Origin: UBA5614 sp963667535
GTDB taxonomy: Bacteria > Cloacimonadota > Cloacimonadia > Cloacimonadales > Cloacimonadaceae
Reading direction: 5' to 3'
Assembly: GCA_963667535.2 (NCBI GenBank)
Contig: CAXXDU010000002.1
Span: 2,976,001 to 3,040,000 of the forward strand
Length of the DNA: 64,000 bases
The position numbers and the translations under genes are program-made. The notes under the pieces are model-generated. The model was not told the DNA's origin. It made no database searches and worked only from the letters and a program-made list of their open reading frames with translations. Positions 25,833 to 32,892 of the stretch are shown piece by piece. The stretch's first letter is position 1, and the number at the start of each line of letters is the position of its first letter.

Positions 25833-27782
25833 CTATTTTAAGACTATCATTTTGTGCGTTATAGATTGATTATCGCAATTAAGTTTGGCAAAGTAGATAC
25901 CTGATGTAACTTTTCTGCCTTGTTCATCTTTTCCATCCCAAAGAAAAGCATGGCTTCCCGCTTTTCTATTTCCCTGAAATACCTTATTAACCATTTGACC
26001 TTTAAGGTTATATACTGTCAAGCTAAATGTTGCATCGGTAGATATTTTCACGTTAATGTTAGTGTTATTTAGTATAGGATTGGGTGCATTCCGGACTGTA
26101 ATAACAGGTACAACATTGGTAGTATTGCTATCATTATTACTGTCTAATTTTACCTGGGCATAACTGGTTTGCAGATTACAAAATCCGGGAATGAAACTAC
26201 TTACGTCATCATCCCAAATCTGATATTGGCAGAATGATGTATTTGATTTAACTTCTTTCCAGATAATTTCAAAGGTTATGGGGGTGGGATTATCCCAGGC
26301 AGGGTAGGTAAGAAGCTGGCAAGGTAGCTTTTCCGGTTTAACAGCGCCAATACACTTGGTTCCCTGGAAAGCTCCAATTTCTAATACATTTATTGGGTCT
26401 ATTGCATCCATGATATCAATAGCAATGTAATCAGGTTCGGTCTTAAAATCAAAGTGCTCAGATTTTTCTTCCTTCTCAGCGATAAAATCGATATGGCGTG
26501 GATTTAGCCAGGTAAAGGATGCCTGGCTATCTCTAAACTTAACTATATAGCCTTTCCCAAATTCCATATTTTTATTCGCAGTGTAATAAGCAGGGGCATA
26601 AGGAACAGGTGGAACGTATTTTGAAGGAGTTTCCGGCATGTGGGCATAAAACCACTTTTCACCCTTTACCCAGTCAATGTTTTCCCAACTCGTTCCAAAG
26701 GCTTCTTTGATATTTTGTGATGGTACAAGCGTATATCCGAGCCAATATTCGGTATTTGGGTCTACATCCGTTACAAGCGGTTCTGTAGAGTTTCTTAAAG
26801 AGCCGTGCTCATAAAAACCACCCCCACTTGCATGCATGGAGGAAGTGTTGTCGTGAAAATCAAGCTTATAAAGACTCTTGTTATCAAGATTAAATACTTG
26901 GGGATTCCATTGAAGGTCATGTGAATTGTATTCCTCCTGCAAAAGTTTTCCCTCTATCGTAAGCAATCCGCCATTATCAATTAATGGTTGCACCAAAGGA
27001 ACGCCGTCTGTCTCATTTCCTATCATTACAGGGAAGGAACTCCAATTTACACCCTGATGGAAATCTCTTACATAGGTGATATTGTCAGGAGCACCCGGAT
27101 TACGTGAAAAATTATCAAACTTGATTATTGCGCCTGTTTTTGACATATAGATTAATTCGTCATCCAGCATGTCTATAGAATGTGCATTATCTTGTAATGT
27201 AACAGGGCATACGGTCATAAAACCAGAATAATATTTATTAACCATAGGATTTTGAGAATCATAGAAATAGCGAAGCGGATGATAAATATCACTATTCGGG
27301 TTCTTAAGCTTTCTGTATCCATATAAATCCACTCCGTCAGACAAGATAAAATTTATAGCGCTGTTTGTGGAAATAACACCATTATCCACAATCGCATTTA
27401 CTGCTGATTTTATCCCTTCGATTATATTGCCATTGTGCTGAGATATATTCAACATAATAAAAGAAAATAAATACTCGGAGTCTATATTAGAATCAGAAAT
27501 GTCTTCATGGTTTGCTTCCCAACCCGGGTCCATGGCAGCCATAATTGAATGGATATTGGGTAATGTTTCTTGATTTGTTTTGACTCCGCCATTATGAATA
27601 AATGTAAAATCCTTGTCTGCAGTTCGATAAATAAAGGGATGGGGATCTTCTATTGAGGATGAGCCTGATGAAGCATTCCTCACATGTCCTAAGAAGATAT
27701 GCGTGGATTCATTTCTAATATGATCCGCAGAGATTAAAAAATAATTGTCATCATAAGCTGGTACATTTCCTCTGAAAAGCAT
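25833..27782 (-). CDS. class II glutamine amidotransferase-like protein with sorting domain, N-terminally truncated
   Basis: 649 codons from the only available ATG. The first 120 residues match the class II (Ntn) glutaminase fold: GHVRNASSG (the Arg loop), FIHNGGV (the oxyanion Asn-Gly) and SNIDSEYLF (the Asp-Ser-Glu motif). The family requires an N-terminal catalytic Cys about 60-90 residues earlier. Here no Cys, signal peptide or ribosome site precedes GHVR, and an in-frame TAA lies 8 codons upstream of the ATG, beside an inverted repeat. The C-terminus is a good sorting tail (LKGQMVNKVF, WDGKDEQGRKVTSGIYFAKL). It is probably a truncated, non-catalytic or dead gene. The beta-helix gene follows 51 bp downstream. 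Confidence 0.7.
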   Translation of the reverse strand: MLFRGNVPAYDDNYFLISADHIRNESTHIFLGHVRNASSGSSSIEDPHPFIYRTADKDFTFIHNGGVKTNQETLPNIHSIMAAMDPGWEANHEDISDSNIDSEYLFSFIMLNISQHNGNIIEGIKSAVNAIVDNGVISTNSAINFILSDGVDLYGYRKLKNPNSDIYHPLRYFYDSQNPMVNKYYSGFMTVCPVTLQDNAHSIDMLDDELIYMSKTGAIIKFDNFSRNPGAPDNITYVRDFHQGVNWSSFPVMIGNETDGVPLVQPLIDNGGLLTIEGKLLQEEYNSHDLQWNPQVFNLDNKSLYKLDFHDNTSSMHASGGGFYEHGSLRNSTEPLVTDVDPNTEYWLGYTLVPSQNIKEAFGTSWENIDWVKGEKWFYAHMPETPSKYVPPVPYAPAYYTANKNMEFGKGYIVKFRDSQASFTWLNPRHIDFIAEKEEKSEHFDFKTEPDYIAIDIMDAIDPINVLEIGAFQGTKCIGAVKPEKLPCQLLTYPAWDNPTPITFEIIWKEVKSNTSFCQYQIWDDDVSSFIPGFCNLQTSYAQVKLDSNNDSNTTNVVPVITVRNAPNPILNNTNINVKISTDATFSLTVYNLKGQMVNKVFQGNRKAGSHAFLWDGKDEQGRKVTSGIYFAKLNCDNQSITHKMIVLK

Positions 27783-27805
27783 GGTAGACTTATAATTTTT
27801 TCGTT

Positions 27806-27832
27806 AGGACAACCGAGGCGGTTATCCTACGT
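27806..27832. repeat. interspersed inverted repeat, family A (AGGAYAACC arms)
   Basis: AGGACAACC-gaggc-GGTTATCCT forms a hairpin with one mismatch. A related copy lies at 50644-50671. It abuts the truncated end of the amidotransferase-like gene. A second small hairpin (GGTTACCTG-cct-CAGGTGACC) follows immediately. Confidence 0.65.
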
Positions 27833-27909
27833 TGGTAGGTTACCTGCCTCAGGTGACCAATGAATACCTTTTCTTGCTCTTATGTTCTCCATATGTGTTG
27901 TGTTTGACG

Positions 27910-27956
27910 CAGGGAGTCTGCAGGGAGTCTGCAGGGACTTTTCAGAGACTCGAGTC
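27910..27956. repeat. three tandem 11-bp units, family B
   Basis: CAGGGAGTCTG occurs at 27910 and 27921 and a third, partial unit (CAGGGACTT) at 27932, followed by a GAGTCCC arm. The same arrangement of three units and arm recurs at 50520-50559, and the sequence downstream (AGATTC..., GTCAGTTAA..ATAAACAGGA) is also shared. Confidence 0.75.
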
Positions 27957-28101
27957 CCCGATGACTTCCTATAGATTCTCTTTAGAGTCTTTGCCAAATC
28001 CTCTGGTCAGTTAAGGTATAAACAGGAGGTTAATAAGGGATAATTAGGGATAATTAGCAAATAAGGATAGAGAAAGAGATAGAGAAAGAGAATGAATAAG
28101 T

Positions 28102-28185
28102 ATGTAGTTCTGCATTTATGCAGGTTGGTAATTATTTATCACGATTTATCTAGTAATAGCTACCTGCATAAATGCAGAACTACAT
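28102..28185. repeat. perfect 23-bp inverted repeat, family C
   Basis: Arms 28102-28124 and 28163-28185 (core GTAGTTCTGCATTTATGCAGG and its complement, quoted here as GTAGTTCTGCAT...GCAGG) are perfectly complementary across a 38-base loop. The gene-free location and the sequence style match short non-coding mobile repeats. Confidence 0.8.
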
Positions 28186-28204
28186 GGATAAGATAATCCA
28201 CAAT

Positions 28205-28495
28205 TGCCCTTGTTGAGCCGATGCTTGCTGTAGGCAGGTTGCTTCCGGGTTCCTTAGTTAGCTGAGTAAGGAAAGTCCCAGGGTGTACCATACAGCAGGT
28301 AAACACAGTTTAAGGGCAGATCAGGTTTAGAAATGTAAGATTCCCGCCTTCGAAGGAATGATGGATGCTTATGCTACAAGTAAGCGGCAAGTTATCAGTC
28401 TTATCATCATCTAGGTATTAACTTGCTTGATGCTTAATAGTTTCAGTAAGCATACCCCGGGTGAACCCCGGGAGGATAGTAAGACTGATTACTTG
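28205..28495 (+). other. candidate structured RNA (unassigned)
   Basis: Two nested folding units were found by eye. Unit 1: 28205-28211/28312-28318 (TGCCCTT/AAGGGCA) encloses 28223-28232/28291-28300 (GCTTGCTGTA/TACAGCAGGT), which encloses 28247-28256/28267-28279. Unit 2: 28377-28383/28489-28495 (CAAGTAA/TTACTTG) and 28394-28403/28480-28489 (ATCAGTCTTA/TAAGACTGAT) enclose two hairpins (28430-28436/28447-28453 and a CCCGGG pair at 28456-28472). GCAAGTTA (28387-28394) can also pair with 28419-28426, giving a pseudoknot. Strand is a guess. An RNase P-like AGGAAAGTCC occurs, but the rest of RNase P does not. Confidence 0.35.
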
Positions 28496-28540
28496 AAGGG
28501 TTAGTGAATGTGAATGTGAGATTGAGAATGGTTATTGTGC

Positions 28541-28619
28541 CGTCCTACCGGACTCAGATGTTCTATATCTCTGACCCAGCACTAACGTGCTGGGTTACAT
28601 AGTAACGTCCTACGGACTT
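28541..28619. repeat. interspersed repeat, family D (CGTCCTACGGAC...CCCAGCAC hairpin)
   Basis: CGTCCTACCGGACT (28541) and CGTCCTACGGACTT (28606) flank the hairpin ACCCAGCAC-taac-GTGCTGGGT (28574-28595). This 'CCTACGGGAC ... CGGGGT' style of element is familiar from intergenic regions of many FCB and PVC genomes (from memory). Confidence 0.65.
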
Positions 28620-28732
28620 ACAAAGAATATCTTCATAACATACTGCGGCTCTGCTTCTCTGCGTTAATAATCTCTTTCTATACACTTTCTCTGTGTCTCC
28701 AGACTCCGTGTCTTTAAATAGCAAAAAAGCGT

Positions 28733-28757
28733 GGATTCCTGACTGCGCAGGAATGAC
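28733..28757. repeat. interspersed repeat, family E fragment (GGATTCCTG..CGCAGGAATGAC)
   Basis: GTGGATTCCTGACTGCGCAGGAATGACCA-like sequence, the same family as the element inserted in the gene at 47512-50055 (about 47641-47700). A more diverged piece lies at 28345-28365. In translation this family yields the well-known spurious strings VIPAQAGIHA and PACAGMT. Confidence 0.7.
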
Positions 28758-28838
28758 CACATCAATTTGTTGCAGGATAAGATTCCCGTCTGCACAGAAA
28801 CGAAAGTATTGATGAAATCAGGCAGTTTGTGTTTGCTG

Positions 28839-28844
28839 TTGACA
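28839..28844 (+). promoter_or_regulatory. TTGACA box upstream of lepA
   Basis: TTGACA lies 48 bp before the lepA TTG start. The following bases are AT-rich but no clear -10 hexamer is seen. Confidence 0.35.
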
Positions 28845-28891
28845 AATCAGAGGTGATATTCAAAAAGTGACTTTATGTGGAGGAAAACACA

Positions 28892-30691
28892 TTGAAACAA
28901 GAGTACATACGTAATTTCTGCATTATTGCACATATAGACCACGGTAAATCTACCCTGGCAGACCGGTTATTGGAATTGACCCATGTAATTGATAAAAATG
29001 GAACCGTTACGCAGGTTTTGGATGATATGGACCTGGAACGTGAAAAAGGTATCACAATCAAGAGTCATGCTATTCGTATGACCTGGGATTATAATGGTGA
29101 ACTCTATATTCTAAACCTGATTGATACTCCAGGACATGTGGACTTTAGTTATGAAGTATCCCGTGCATTGGCTTCCTGCGAAGGAGCAGTTTTGCTTGTC
29201 GATGCGGCTCAGGGTATTGAAGCTCAGACGATGAGTAATCTTTATCTGGCGTTGGATAACAATCTGGATGTCTTACCGGTAATCAATAAAATTGACCTGC
29301 CCAAGGCTGACATTGAAGGCACAGAACATGACCTGATGGACATCATCGGAGTTTTGCCGGAAGAAATTATTAAAGTAAGCGCAAAGACCGGACAAAACGT
29401 TGAACTGCTGCTGGATGCAATCTGCAAATTTTTACCTGCTCCCAAGGGAGTGGACAGTAACCCGTCAAAAGCACTTATCTTTGACTCGTACTATGATGTT
29501 TACAGAGGTGTGGTTGTTTTGGTAAGGATGTTTGACGGCTCTCTCAAAAAGGGAGACAGAATCAAGATGTTTTCCAATGCACATGAATATGAAATAGAAG
29601 AAATAGGCTATCTGGGTATAAAGTTTATCCCACAACCGGGACTGACTTCAGGTGAAGCAGGCTATATTATTGCCAATATCAAAGAAGTAGCCGATGCCAG
29701 AGTCGGAGATACAATTACCACTGCCAAAGGCGGATGCCCTGAGGCTTTGGGTGGATTTCAGGAACCTAAGCCCATGGTGTATAGTGGTATCTTCCCTATT
29801 AATGGCGAAGATTATGAAAACCTGGTGGAAGCTATTGCCAAACTGAAACTTAATGACGCTTCCCTGATATATGAAAAAGAAGCTTCGGCAGCGTTGGGCT
29901 ATGGATTCCGTTGCGGATTTCTGGGCATGCTGCATCTGGAAATAGTTAAAGAACGGCTGTACCGTGAATACAATGTGCCTATTATTGCCACTACTCCCAG
30001 TGTACGCTTTTTAATCAGATTGAAAGATGGCAGTGATATAATAGTTTATAATCCGATAGATTTCCCTGACCCGACCAAGATGGATTTTGTCATGGAACCG
30101 ATAATGGAAACAGAAATCATAGTTCCGACCGAATACATAGGCAATATTATGAAGCTGGCGCAGGAACGCAGAGGGATTCAACAAAACATTCAATACATAG
30201 ATGAAAAGCGCGTGGCATTGCATTATCAGATGCCCTTGATAGAGATTATCTTTGATTTTTATGATAAGCTGAAAACAGTCAGCCGTGGCTATGCTTCCAT
30301 GGATTATACATTCCTTGAGCACAGAGTATCGGATGTGGTAAAAGTGGATATTCTGATTAATGGAGAAAAGGTCGACGCCATGAGCTTTATCTGTCACGCT
30401 GATAAGGCATACAACTGGGGTAAAAGCGTTACAGAGACTCTATCCGAAGTTATTCCAAAGCACTTGTTTAAGATAGCCCTGCAAGCCTCCATCGGCTCAA
30501 AAGTTATTGCCAGAAGCACGATAAATGCACTCAGGAAAGATGTTACAGCCAAATGTTATGGTGGTGATATTACACGTAAACGTAAGCTCCTGGAAAAACA
30601 GAAAGAAGGTAAGAAGAGAATGAAGGACATCGGAAATGTTTCTGTTCCTCAGGAAGCCTTCTTAGCCGTGCTCAAATCTGACAGAGAGTAA
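28892..30691 (+). CDS. lepA: elongation factor 4 (LepA), back-translocating GTPase
   Basis: 599 residues from the TTG at 28892, which has GGAGG 8 bp upstream and gives the standard LepA length. The in-frame GTG at 28877 overlaps that ribosome site. G-domain motifs are complete: AHIDHGKST (G1), DREKGIT-type LEREKGITI (G2), DTPGHVD (G3), NKID (G4) and SAKTG (G5). The LepA-specific C-terminal domain is present (KCYGGDITRKRKLLEKQKEGKKRMK). EF4 acts on stalled or mistranslocated ribosomes. It is flanked by a repeat island upstream; an Omp85-like gene follows after 43 bp. Confidence 0.97.
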   Translation: MKQEYIRNFCIIAHIDHGKSTLADRLLELTHVIDKNGTVTQVLDDMDLEREKGITIKSHAIRMTWDYNGELYILNLIDTPGHVDFSYEVSRALASCEGAVLLVDAAQGIEAQTMSNLYLALDNNLDVLPVINKIDLPKADIEGTEHDLMDIIGVLPEEIIKVSAKTGQNVELLLDAICKFLPAPKGVDSNPSKALIFDSYYDVYRGVVVLVRMFDGSLKKGDRIKMFSNAHEYEIEEIGYLGIKFIPQPGLTSGEAGYIIANIKEVADARVGDTITTAKGGCPEALGGFQEPKPMVYSGIFPINGEDYENLVEAIAKLKLNDASLIYEKEASAALGYGFRCGFLGMLHLEIVKERLYREYNVPIIATTPSVRFLIRLKDGSDIIVYNPIDFPDPTKMDFVMEPIMETEIIVPTEYIGNIMKLAQERRGIQQNIQYIDEKRVALHYQMPLIEIIFDFYDKLKTVSRGYASMDYTFLEHRVSDVVKVDILINGEKVDAMSFICHADKAYNWGKSVTETLSEVIPKHLFKIALQASIGSKVIARSTINALRKDVTAKCYGGDITRKRKLLEKQKEGKKRMKDIGNVSVPQEAFLAVLKSDRE

Positions 30692-30710
30692 CATTTTTTG
30701 GTTCTGTCAG
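30678..30710 (+). terminator. hairpin at the lepA stop (weak terminator or attenuator)
   Basis: CTGACAGA (30678-30685) pairs with TCTGTCAG (30703-30710) around the lepA stop codon; only a short TTTAGG follows. It may reduce read-through into the next gene. Confidence 0.4.
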
Positions 30711-30734
30711 TTTAGGTATCGGCTTACGGAATTT

Positions 30735-32432
30735 ATGAACCGCATCAGGATAATTGCATTAATTACAATTATTCTGGCTATATGCAGCCATTTTTTTGCT
30801 GAAGAAAGCCTCATCATCTTGAATAAAATTACGTTTACCGGACTTGAGACTATATCGTCTTCTGACTTAATCCAATCACTGAATCTGACGCCCAAACAAC
30901 AATTTGAATCTGAACTTATTCCTGTGCTAAAAGAAAGAATGCTGGCGTATTTCGTAAGCAAAGGCTTTTACTTTGTTAAGATTGATAATCCAGAAATCGT
31001 GCCGGTTGGTGATAGTAAAGTAGACCTTGTTTTTAATATTCAGGAAGGCAATTCCGGATATCTTTATGCTATCAGATTCAATGGAAACCGCTATTTTTCA
31101 GATGATAAACTCAAACAACTCTTATCTATAACTGAAAAGCATCTAATCAGGCTTACTGATTTACCGGATTTAACATCTCAAGTGCTCAGCCTTTATACTT
31201 CACGGGGTTATCTTTTTGCCCAGGTCAGGCTGGATACTCTCAGTACTTTGAATAATCAACTGGCAGCAGTGATAGAGATTAATGAAGGCGCGCTCTTCAG
31301 CGCTGATAGTTATAGATTCAAGGGAAATAAGGTGACAAAATCGAGCACTTTATTACGTATTAGCGGATTGAATCAGTCCAGCCTTATCACACCGGATGTG
31401 CTTTCTCAGGCTGAAAACAGTATAATGCTTAAGCCTTATATAAAAGCATGTACTATTGCACCTTTAGATGCCAAAACCCTGAGCATAGAAGTAGAAGAAT
31501 CCAAAATGACTAGTATTGAAGGAGTCTTTGGCATAGCTACAAATCCCGATAATCATAAAAGGACGTTTACCGGATTTGCTAATGTACAGTTCTTAAATCT
31601 ATGGGGTACAGACAGAGCTCTCGCCTTGTACTGGAAGAAGTTGAAGTCTGATTTCCAGGTGCTCGAGCTATCTTATCATGAAACAGGAATAAGTAAATAT
31701 CCTTTTGCCGGAGACATATCATTTCAGAGGACAAAGCAGGACTCCGCCTGGATTAAAATGAAAACTGAAGTGCAAATATACTATGATTCAATACTAAATA
31801 AGTTTGGAACCGATTTGTATACTGAAACATTATATCCGGAATGGAATGATTCACTGGGAATAAAACGCACAGTGTACCGTAATGTTTCCTTTTTTTGGGA
31901 ATACAAAAAGAGTGATTACCCTCCTAACCCAACTAATGGTTATATTTTTAAAATCAAATCGGGATGGATATTCAAAGATACCGCTGAAACGAATAAAACA
32001 ACACCCGTCACTGAGTTTGATGGCGTATCGTTTATTCCGTTGAAGAAGAATTTTGTAGTATCGCTGGGTATCTATTACCGGGAAATATCTGATGCCAAAG
32101 CTGAGATATATGAACAGTATAAACTAGGTGGATTTCATTCACTCAGAGGGTACCCGGAAGATGCATTCAGCAGTTGGCGTCTGGGATGGATAAATGCCGA
32201 GTTACGATATCTTTTAACTAAAGATTCCAGAGTCTACCTGCTTCTTGATAATGGGTATTTACAGTTGAAAAAAACACAAGCAAAGAATGATTTATGGGGA
32301 ACCGGAATTGGCTTGTCTTTCAAGTCCAGAGTAGGTGTGATGAGTATCAGTTATGCCTTTCCTGTTTCGGCTAAACAGCCTATTAGTCTAAGTGACGGAA
32401 TGCTTCATTTGGGCATAAACAGTGAGTTTTGA
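30735..32432 (+). CDS. Omp85/BamA-TamA-like outer-membrane protein
   Basis: 565 residues with signal peptide MNRIRIIALITIILAICSHFFA. Three POTRA-like domains (about 24-270) are suggested by I..I.F.G....S...L and YLYAIRFNGNRYFSDDKLKQLL. These are followed by a 16-strand-type beta-barrel carrying the Omp85 signature GGFHSLRGY and a terminal Phe (GINSEF), typical of outer-membrane insertion signals. It is too short for a full BamA (five POTRAs) and closer to TamA size. Family function: insertion or secretion of outer-membrane proteins. The ribosome site is weak (ACGGA). Confidence 0.85.
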   Translation: MNRIRIIALITIILAICSHFFAEESLIILNKITFTGLETISSSDLIQSLNLTPKQQFESELIPVLKERMLAYFVSKGFYFVKIDNPEIVPVGDSKVDLVFNIQEGNSGYLYAIRFNGNRYFSDDKLKQLLSITEKHLIRLTDLPDLTSQVLSLYTSRGYLFAQVRLDTLSTLNNQLAAVIEINEGALFSADSYRFKGNKVTKSSTLLRISGLNQSSLITPDVLSQAENSIMLKPYIKACTIAPLDAKTLSIEVEESKMTSIEGVFGIATNPDNHKRTFTGFANVQFLNLWGTDRALALYWKKLKSDFQVLELSYHETGISKYPFAGDISFQRTKQDSAWIKMKTEVQIYYDSILNKFGTDLYTETLYPEWNDSLGIKRTVYRNVSFFWEYKKSDYPPNPTNGYIFKIKSGWIFKDTAETNKTTPVTEFDGVSFIPLKKNFVVSLGIYYREISDAKAEIYEQYKLGGFHSLRGYPEDAFSSWRLGWINAELRYLLTKDSRVYLLLDNGYLQLKKTQAKNDLWGTGIGLSFKSRVGVMSISYAFPVSAKQPISLSDGMLHLGINSEF

Positions 32433-32530
32433 AAAAAAAACTTGCCAAAAATAGCGGACTCAATAGATTGACTACTACATTGACCTAATTGATAGATGTG
32501 TATTAGTTTTGTGTTATGGAATTGGATGTA

Positions 32531-32560
32531 AAAAACCTTGATTCGATCATAGGTTTTTCT
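32531..32560 (+). terminator. candidate terminator after the Omp85-like gene
   Basis: AAAAACCT-TGAT pairs with ATCA-t-AGGTTTTT (32531-32558), followed by more Ts. The stem is AT-rich, so confidence is moderate. It sits in the 209-bp gap before the small lipoprotein gene; no other gene was seen in that gap. Confidence 0.45.
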
Positions 32561-32641
32561 TACCAAGAAATTGCTAATAAAATAACTAAAGTAAAGTAAA
32601 AAAAATCGACATTTATCACACAAAAAAAACATGGAGGAATC

Positions 32642-32836
32642 ATGAGCTTAAAGAAAATTGCTTTAATCGCCTTAATCGTTGTAATGCTTCTTGGCAGCGT
32701 TATCGCTTTCGGTTGCAAACCAAAAGCTGAAGAAGCCCCAGTTGACTCAACAATGACTGCACCAGTTGATACTGCTGCTGTCACCCCTGTTGATACTACA
32801 GCTGCTGCTCCTGCTGCACAACCTGTTACTAAGTAA
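32642..32836 (+). CDS. small lipoprotein-like peptide with PVDT repeats
   Basis: 64 residues with an excellent ribosome site (GGAGGAATC before ATG). The N-terminus MSLKKIALIALIVVMLLGSVIAFGC looks like a lipoprotein signal, though AFGC is an atypical lipobox (Ala at -3). The mature peptide is mostly a low-complexity Pro/Val/Asp/Thr/Ala stretch with the unit PVD(S/T)T repeated three times (PVDSTMTA, PVDTAAVT, PVDTTAAA). A strong terminator follows, so it is probably a single-gene unit. Possibly an abundant small envelope lipoprotein (inference). Confidence 0.75.
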   Translation: MSLKKIALIALIVVMLLGSVIAFGCKPKAEEAPVDSTMTAPVDTAAVTPVDTTAAAPAAQPVTK

Positions 32837-32861
32837 TTACACAAAAAGGTAACACAATTTA

Positions 32862-32892
32862 AAAGACGGGTAGAAATACCCGTCTTTTTTTT
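32862..32892. terminator. strong hairpin terminator between convergent genes
   Basis: AAAGACGGGTA-gaaa-TACCCGTCTTT followed by a T-run to 32892. It ends the small lipoprotein gene and overlaps the stop of the convergent histidine kinase, so it may serve both strands. Confidence 0.9.

Noticed and set aside
27910..27940. CRISPR-like repeats
   Set aside because: The 11-bp units are contiguous, only three, with no spacers and no cas genes.
28240..28310. RNase P RNA (AGGAAAGTCCCAGGGTG with AGCAGGTAAACAC resembles the 5' P4 core)
   Set aside because: The matching 3' core (ACAGAA..CCGGCTTA type) and the P1 closing stem are not found on either strand nearby; the similarity is limited to one short box.
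28563..28760. Small minus-strand reading frame (VIPAQSGIHAF...)
   Set aside because: It is a translation of family D and E interspersed repeats; such frames occur wherever these repeats lie.
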